Assembly (NCBI GenBank): GCA_002415335.1
Contig: DHXL01000083.1
Coordinates: 15,208-34,411, forward strand
DNA length: 19,204 nt
Direction of reading: 5' to 3'
DNA from: Oxalobacteraceae bacterium UBA5157
GTDB taxonomy: Bacteria > Pseudomonadota > Gammaproteobacteria > Burkholderiales > Burkholderiaceae_D
This document shows, one piece after another, positions 15,492 to 19,204 of the stretch. Position 1 is the first letter of the stretch, and each line of letters begins with the position of its first letter. Below the pieces are notes generated by a model, which was not told the origin of the DNA, did not search any database, and saw nothing but the letters and a program-made list of their open reading frames with translations. A program made the translations under genes and the position numbers.

Positions 15492-17009
15492 ATGTGTGGC
15501 ATAGTCGGCGTCGTATCTCATAGTCCCGTCAATCAATTGATTTATGACGCGTTGCTGTTGCTGCAGCATCGCGGACAGGATGCGGCGGGAATCGCAACCA
15601 ATCCCGGCAGCACGTTTTGCATGCACAAGGCCAACGGGCTGGTGCGTGACGTATTCCGCACGCGCAATATGCGTTCGCTGCAAGGCAATGCTGGCATCGG
15701 GCAGGTTCGGTATCCGACCGCAGGATCGGCCAGCGCTGAAGAAGCGCAACCGTTCTACGTCAACGCGCCGTTCGGCATCATTCTTGCGCATAATGGCAAC
15801 CTGACAAATTGGGAACAGCTCAAGATCGAGATGTTCAAGAACGATCGGCGCCACATCAACACCGACTCCGATTCGGAAGTCTTGCTGAACGTGCTGGCGC
15901 ATGAGATCCAGGAAGCGACGACCGGTTATTCGCTCGATCCAGCGGCCCTGTTCAAGGCGGTCGCCGCGTTGCACAAGCGGGTCCGCGGCTCATACGCGGT
16001 CGTGTCGCAAATCGCCGGCTACGGCTTGCTGGCGTTTCGCGATCCGTACGGCATTCGGCCACTGTGCATCGGGTTCAACGATACCGAAAAAGGCCAGGAA
16101 TATGTGGTCGCCAGCGAGTCGGTCGCGCTCGAGGGACTGGGCTTCCGTTTCTTGCGCGATGTGATCCCGGGCGAGGCAATTTTCATCGACATGGACGGCA
16201 AGCTGCACAACCAGCAATGCGCCGAGAACCCGACGCTCAATCCCTGCGCATTCGAATTCGTCTATTTCGCCCGTCCCGATTCGATCATCGATGGCGCGTC
16301 GGTCTATGCAGCGCGGCTGAAAATGGGCGAGTATCTGGCAGACAAGATCAAGCGCGAATTTCCTTCGGGCGAGATTGATGTTGTGATGCCGATACCCGAT
16401 TCATCGCGCCCTGCCGCGATGGAACTGGCGCTCAAGCTCAACCTCGATTATCGCGAGGGCTTCATCAAGAACCGCTATATCGGCCGGACTTTCCTGATGC
16501 CGGGACAGGCGATCCGGCGCAAATCGGTACGCCAAAAGCTGAACGCGATCGGTTCTGAATTCAAGGGCAAGACCGTGCTGCTGGTCGACGATTCCATCGT
16601 GCGCGGTACCACCAGCCGGGAAATCGTCCAGATGGCGCGCGACTCGGGCGCCAAGCGCGTGATTTTTGCATCGGCGGCGCCGCCGGTAAAATTTCCGAAT
16701 GTGTATGGCATTGACATGCCCACCCGCAATGAATTGATTGCCTATGGCCGCAGCGACGAGGAAGTGTGCCGTGAAATCACCGCTGATGCGCTGGTTTATC
16801 AGGATATCGATGCGCTCAAGCGCTCGATTTCGGATGTCAACCCGTTGCTGAAGAATTTCGAGGCATCGTGTTTTGACGGGGTCTATGTCACGGGCGATAT
16901 TTCACGCGATTACCTGGATCGTATAGAATTTGCCCGCAATAATCCGAAGCCGGAAAATGAAGACGCGGAGCGCTCGCAACTCAATTTGAATCTGGCGCAA
17001 GTCGATTAG
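15492..17009 (+). CDS. purF: amidophosphoribosyltransferase
   Basis: First committed step of purine synthesis: PRPP plus glutamine gives 5-phosphoribosylamine. It has 505 residues, equal to the E. coli enzyme. The N-terminal Ntn-type glutaminase starts MCGIVGVV, with Cys2 the nucleophile after Met removal. It continues with LLLQHRGQDAAGIAT, GIGQVRYPTAGSASAEEAQPFYVN and LAHNGNLTNWEQL. The C-terminal phosphoribosyltransferase domain carries the PRPP motif VLLVDDSIVRGTTSREIVQ (residues about 361-379) and FASAAPPVKFPNVYGIDMP. The His seen in E. coli at GIGHVRYPT is Gln here, which as I recall is usual in betaproteobacteria. It is probably expressed with cvpA, 85 bp upstream. Confidence 0.98.
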   Translation: MCGIVGVVSHSPVNQLIYDALLLLQHRGQDAAGIATNPGSTFCMHKANGLVRDVFRTRNMRSLQGNAGIGQVRYPTAGSASAEEAQPFYVNAPFGIILAHNGNLTNWEQLKIEMFKNDRRHINTDSDSEVLLNVLAHEIQEATTGYSLDPAALFKAVAALHKRVRGSYAVVSQIAGYGLLAFRDPYGIRPLCIGFNDTEKGQEYVVASESVALEGLGFRFLRDVIPGEAIFIDMDGKLHNQQCAENPTLNPCAFEFVYFARPDSIIDGASVYAARLKMGEYLADKIKREFPSGEIDVVMPIPDSSRPAAMELALKLNLDYREGFIKNRYIGRTFLMPGQAIRRKSVRQKLNAIGSEFKGKTVLLVDDSIVRGTTSREIVQMARDSGAKRVIFASAAPPVKFPNVYGIDMPTRNELIAYGRSDEEVCREITADALVYQDIDALKRSISDVNPLLKNFEASCFDGVYVTGDISRDYLDRIEFARNNPKPENEDAERSQLNLNLAQVD

Positions 17010-17097
17010 GCATGCGTCAACGGCGCCGCGCACAGCTGTTGTGGATCTCGATGAAGACGCAGCAATATCATTGCGGCATTGCCACAGCGGCACGGCC

Positions 17098-17754
17098 ATG
17101 GGATTAGTCGTCAGTGTTGTCGGCGCCACCGGCCTGGTCGGAAACGAGCTGCTCGGCCAATTGTGCGACGACGGCGACATCGACGCGGTACATGCGGTGA
17201 CGCGTCGTCCCCTGGCAGCAGTGCCGCTCGCGCGCAATCCAAAATTGACGCAGCATGTGGTGGATTTCGACCGCTTGGCTGGATCCGAATGGCCGCCCTG
17301 CGACGTTCTATTCTGCTGCCTGGGCAGCACTATTAAAGCAGCGGGATCGCAGGAGGCATTTTGCAAAGTGGATCTCGATTATGTCGTGGCGTCTGCACGT
17401 GCTGCGCGTCAGGCAGGTGCAACGCGCCTGATGGTGGTCTCGGCGATGGGCGCGAATCCGCATGCAAGCGTGTTCTACAATCGCGTCAAAGGCCAGATGG
17501 AAGCGGCGGTGGCATCGCTGGGATTTGACTCTGTGGTGATCTTTCGGCCCTCATTTCTAGCCGGCGACCGAATCGAAAGTCGGCCCGGAGAACGACTCGC
17601 GCTCTCCCTGCTGAAGATCGGAGACTTGTTTCTTCCGAAGAAATACAGGTCGGTGCCGGCATCGGCGGTGGCCCGTGCCATGCAGGTTGTCGCCAAAGCA
17701 AATCGACGCGGCGTGTCGATTGTGGAATCGGACAAGATTCAGCGCTATGCCTGA
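17098..17754 (+). CDS. NAD(P)-binding atypical SDR oxidoreductase (HTATIP2/TIP30-like)
   Basis: A 218-residue Rossmann-fold protein. The N-terminal dinucleotide loop is VVSVVGATGLVGNELLGQL. The body carries CDVLFCCLGSTIKAAGSQEAFCKVDLDYV, TRLMVVSAMGANPHASVFYNRVKGQMEAAV (with the Tyr-x-x-x-Lys pair, YNRVK, typical of SDR catalytic sites) and FRPSFLAGDR. This combination resembles the HTATIP2/TIP30-like oxidoreductases, which are widespread in bacteria but have no assigned substrate. The frame is open from a GTG at 17041, but the ATG at 17098 sits exactly before the first beta-strand, so it was chosen. Neither start has a clear ribosome site. It lies 88 bp after purF; any role in purine or sulfur metabolism is unproven. 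Confidence 0.75.
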   Translation: MGLVVSVVGATGLVGNELLGQLCDDGDIDAVHAVTRRPLAAVPLARNPKLTQHVVDFDRLAGSEWPPCDVLFCCLGSTIKAAGSQEAFCKVDLDYVVASARAARQAGATRLMVVSAMGANPHASVFYNRVKGQMEAAVASLGFDSVVIFRPSFLAGDRIESRPGERLALSLLKIGDLFLPKKYRSVPASAVARAMQVVAKANRRGVSIVESDKIQRYA

Positions 17755-17823
17755 TTTTACGTGGTCCTCATTTTGCGCTACGATAGACGCTGCGCCGATT
17801 TGCTTCTGCTTGCGGGCGCCAGA

Positions 17824-17853
17824 ATCGTAAGCTTATCGGTCGATAAGCACGAT
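17824..17853 (+). repeat. bulged palindrome upstream of the PLP-enzyme gene
   Basis: GCTTATCG (17831-17838) and CGATAAGC (17841-17848) are perfect 8-bp arms separated by GT. ATCGT (17824-17828) and ACGAT (17849-17853) extend the symmetry to 13 bp, with an AA bulge on the left arm. It sits in the 173-bp gap, about 75 bp before the downstream start codon. Neither strand has a T-tract beside it, so it is more like an operator or an mRNA stem than a terminator. The cognate factor is unknown. Confidence 0.5.
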
Positions 17854-17927
17854 CCAAAACCAAGTGCCGCTAAGAGGGAATCCGTATTTCCATTGACCTC
17901 TCTTGGCGCACGACTAACGGATTGATC

Positions 17928-19169
17928 ATGGACGATACAAAGAAATACGGCTTTACCACCACCATCTTGCACAGCGATCGCAAGAAGCCGATCGAGCACG
18001 GCTCGCTGCATAAGCCGATTCACACGTCGGTGACTTTCGGCTATGCGGACGCGCGTCAGCTGGCGTCCGTTTTCCAGGGCAAGCAAGCTGGCTATCGCTA
18101 CGGCCGCCAAGGCAATCCGACCGTGTCGGCGCTGGAAGACAAGATCACCGCGATGGAACAGGGCAGTTCCACCATTTGTTTTGCCACCGGCATGGCGGCC
18201 ATTGCGGCCATTGGACAGGCGCTGCTGCGCGAAGGCGACCACGTAGTGTCGTCGTCCTTCCTGTTCGGTAACACCAATAGCCTATGGCAGACGGTCAACG
18301 GACAGGGCATCGATGTCTCGTTCGTCGACGCCACCGACGTCAACAACGTCGAAGCGGCGTTGACCCCGGCGACGCGCGTCGTGTTCGTCGAAACCATCGC
18401 CAACCCGCGCACCCAGATCGCGGATCTGAAACGTATTGGGCAGTTGTGCCGCGCGCGCGGCATCCTTTACATCGTCGACAATACGATGACATCGCCATAC
18501 TTGTTCTTGCCGAAATCGGTCGATGCCAGCCTGGTGATCAATGCATTGACGAAATCGATCGGCGGCCACGGTCATGCGCTGGGCGGAAGTTTGACTGACA
18601 CCGGCCTATACGATTGGTCGCAGTTTCCGAATATTTTCGACACCTATAAGCGCAACTCGTCGCCACAATGGGGCATGGCACAGATCCGCGCCAAGAGCTT
18701 GCGCGATTTTGGCGCTTCGCTGGGACCGGAGGCGGCGCATCATATCGCGGTTGGCGCAGAAACCATGGCGTTAAGGATGGAGCGCGAATGCGCCAATGCG
18801 CTGGCGCTGGCCACCATGCTGGAAGCCGATGATCGCGTCGCAGCGGTGCATTACCCGGGTTTGCCCTCACACCCGCAGCACGCGCTCGCGAGTGAACTGT
18901 TTCGCGCATACGGTGGGCTGTTCAGCTTCGAATTGAAGGACGGCATCGATTGTTTCGACTACCTGAACCGCTTGAAACTCGGCATATCGGCCAGCAATCT
19001 GGGCGATACGCGTACGCTGGTGATCCCGGTCGCGCACACCATTTTCTACGAGATGGGAGCGGAACGGCGCGCTGGCATGGGCATCGCCGAATCATTGATC
19101 CGGGTGTCGGTCGGTATTGAAGATAGGGATGATCTGGTGGACGATTTCAGGCAGGCATTACCGTCCTGA
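17928..19169 (+). CDS. PLP-dependent trans-sulfuration enzyme, cystathionine gamma-synthase family
   Basis: A 413-residue fold-type I PLP enzyme of the Cys/Met metabolism family. The ATG at 17928 (MDDTKKYGFTTTILHSDR) is preferred over the TTG two codons earlier. Visible motifs are the cofactor-phosphate residues Tyr58 and Arg60 in YGRQGNPT (YxRxxNPT pattern), the cofactor-stacking region FATGMAAIAAI, Asp184 in YIVDNTMTSP, the Schiff-base Lys209 in NALTKSIGGHGHALGG, and LGDTRTLVIPVAHTIF near the C-terminus. The family includes cystathionine gamma-synthase, O-acyl-homoserine sulfhydrylases (MetY, MetZ), cystathionine lyases and methionine gamma-lyase; motifs alone do not settle the substrate. 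In Pseudomonas and several betaproteobacteria metZ lies near purF, but this sequence (IHTSVTFGYADARQLASVFQG, NTNSLWQTV) looks like a separate subgroup usually annotated only as 'cystathionine gamma-synthase family'. No SAM riboswitch is recognised upstream. Confidence 0.85.
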   Translation: MDDTKKYGFTTTILHSDRKKPIEHGSLHKPIHTSVTFGYADARQLASVFQGKQAGYRYGRQGNPTVSALEDKITAMEQGSSTICFATGMAAIAAIGQALLREGDHVVSSSFLFGNTNSLWQTVNGQGIDVSFVDATDVNNVEAALTPATRVVFVETIANPRTQIADLKRIGQLCRARGILYIVDNTMTSPYLFLPKSVDASLVINALTKSIGGHGHALGGSLTDTGLYDWSQFPNIFDTYKRNSSPQWGMAQIRAKSLRDFGASLGPEAAHHIAVGAETMALRMERECANALALATMLEADDRVAAVHYPGLPSHPQHALASELFRAYGGLFSFELKDGIDCFDYLNRLKLGISASNLGDTRTLVIPVAHTIFYEMGAERRAGMGIAESLIRVSVGIEDRDDLVDDFRQALPS

Positions 19170-19204
19170 AATGGTTCGGTGCTGCCCGCGGCCGCCACGA
19201 TCAC

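Noticed and set aside
15713..15718. Loss of a conserved His in PurF (GIGQVRYPT instead of GIGHVRYPT)
   Set aside because: From memory Gln at this place is usual in betaproteobacterial PurF, and the neighbouring motifs are intact, so it is not a sign of lost function.
15183..15974. 263-codon minus-strand open frame opposite cvpA and purF
   Set aside because: It is antisense to the strongly conserved purF glutaminase domain and shows no motif of its own.
17755..17927. SAM-type riboswitch upstream of the trans-sulfuration gene
   Set aside because: I could not recognise SAM riboswitch core elements; the only clear structure is a simple bulged palindrome. A covariance-model search would be decisive.

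Overview
The window is a compact, single-strand (+) housekeeping segment of a betaproteobacterium. The protein sequences and the gene order leuC-entericidin-leuD-leuB-asd-fimV-truA-trpF-trpB-trpA-accD-folC-SPOR-cvpA-purF point to Burkholderiales. From general recall of these families I would place it in Oxalobacteraceae (Herbaspirillum/Herminiimonas/Collimonas relatives); that family-level placement is an inference and was not computed. Base composition looks evenly GC-rich. I see no mobile element, tRNA, rRNA, CRISPR array or phage gene, and no credible gene on the minus strand.

Layout. (1) 1-3332: leucine biosynthesis. It contains the 3' part of leuC (start lies left of the window), a 43-codon entericidin-type lipoprotein gene inserted between the two isopropylmalate isomerase subunits, then leuD and leuB. 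(2) 3412-4548: asd, with a GTG start, feeding Lys/Thr/Met and diaminopimelate synthesis. (3) about 4768-7569: fimV, a large inner-membrane LysM/TPR polar-hub protein, closed by a good intrinsic terminator. (4) 7751-11629: truA overlapping trpF (ATGA), then trpB and trpA, both preceded by spacers of more than 100 bp that contain inverted repeats. (5) 11744-14907: accD (with a good sigma70-type promoter candidate and its own terminator), folC and a SPOR-domain protein of the DedD type. (6) about 14918-17009: cvpA and purF. (7) 17098-19169: a short NAD(P)-binding oxidoreductase and a PLP enzyme of the cystathionine gamma-synthase family. The last 35 bases hold nothing recognisable.

Most genes supply amino acids (Leu, Trp, the aspartate family, possibly sulfur amino acids), fatty acids (AccD), folate (FolC) and purines (PurF), with three envelope or cell-division genes (fimV, SPOR, cvpA) between them. 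The trpFBA-accD-folC-SPOR-cvpA-purF run is a known conserved neighbourhood of proteobacteria.

I did not find a convincing new biological system. The points most worth a second look are the Glu in place of the catalytic Asp60 of TrpA, the mutually exclusive complementary segments in the trpB leader, the 10-bp hairpin separating trpB from trpA, the entericidin gene splitting leuC from leuD with a long hairpin behind it, and the bulged palindrome upstream of the terminal PLP-enzyme gene.
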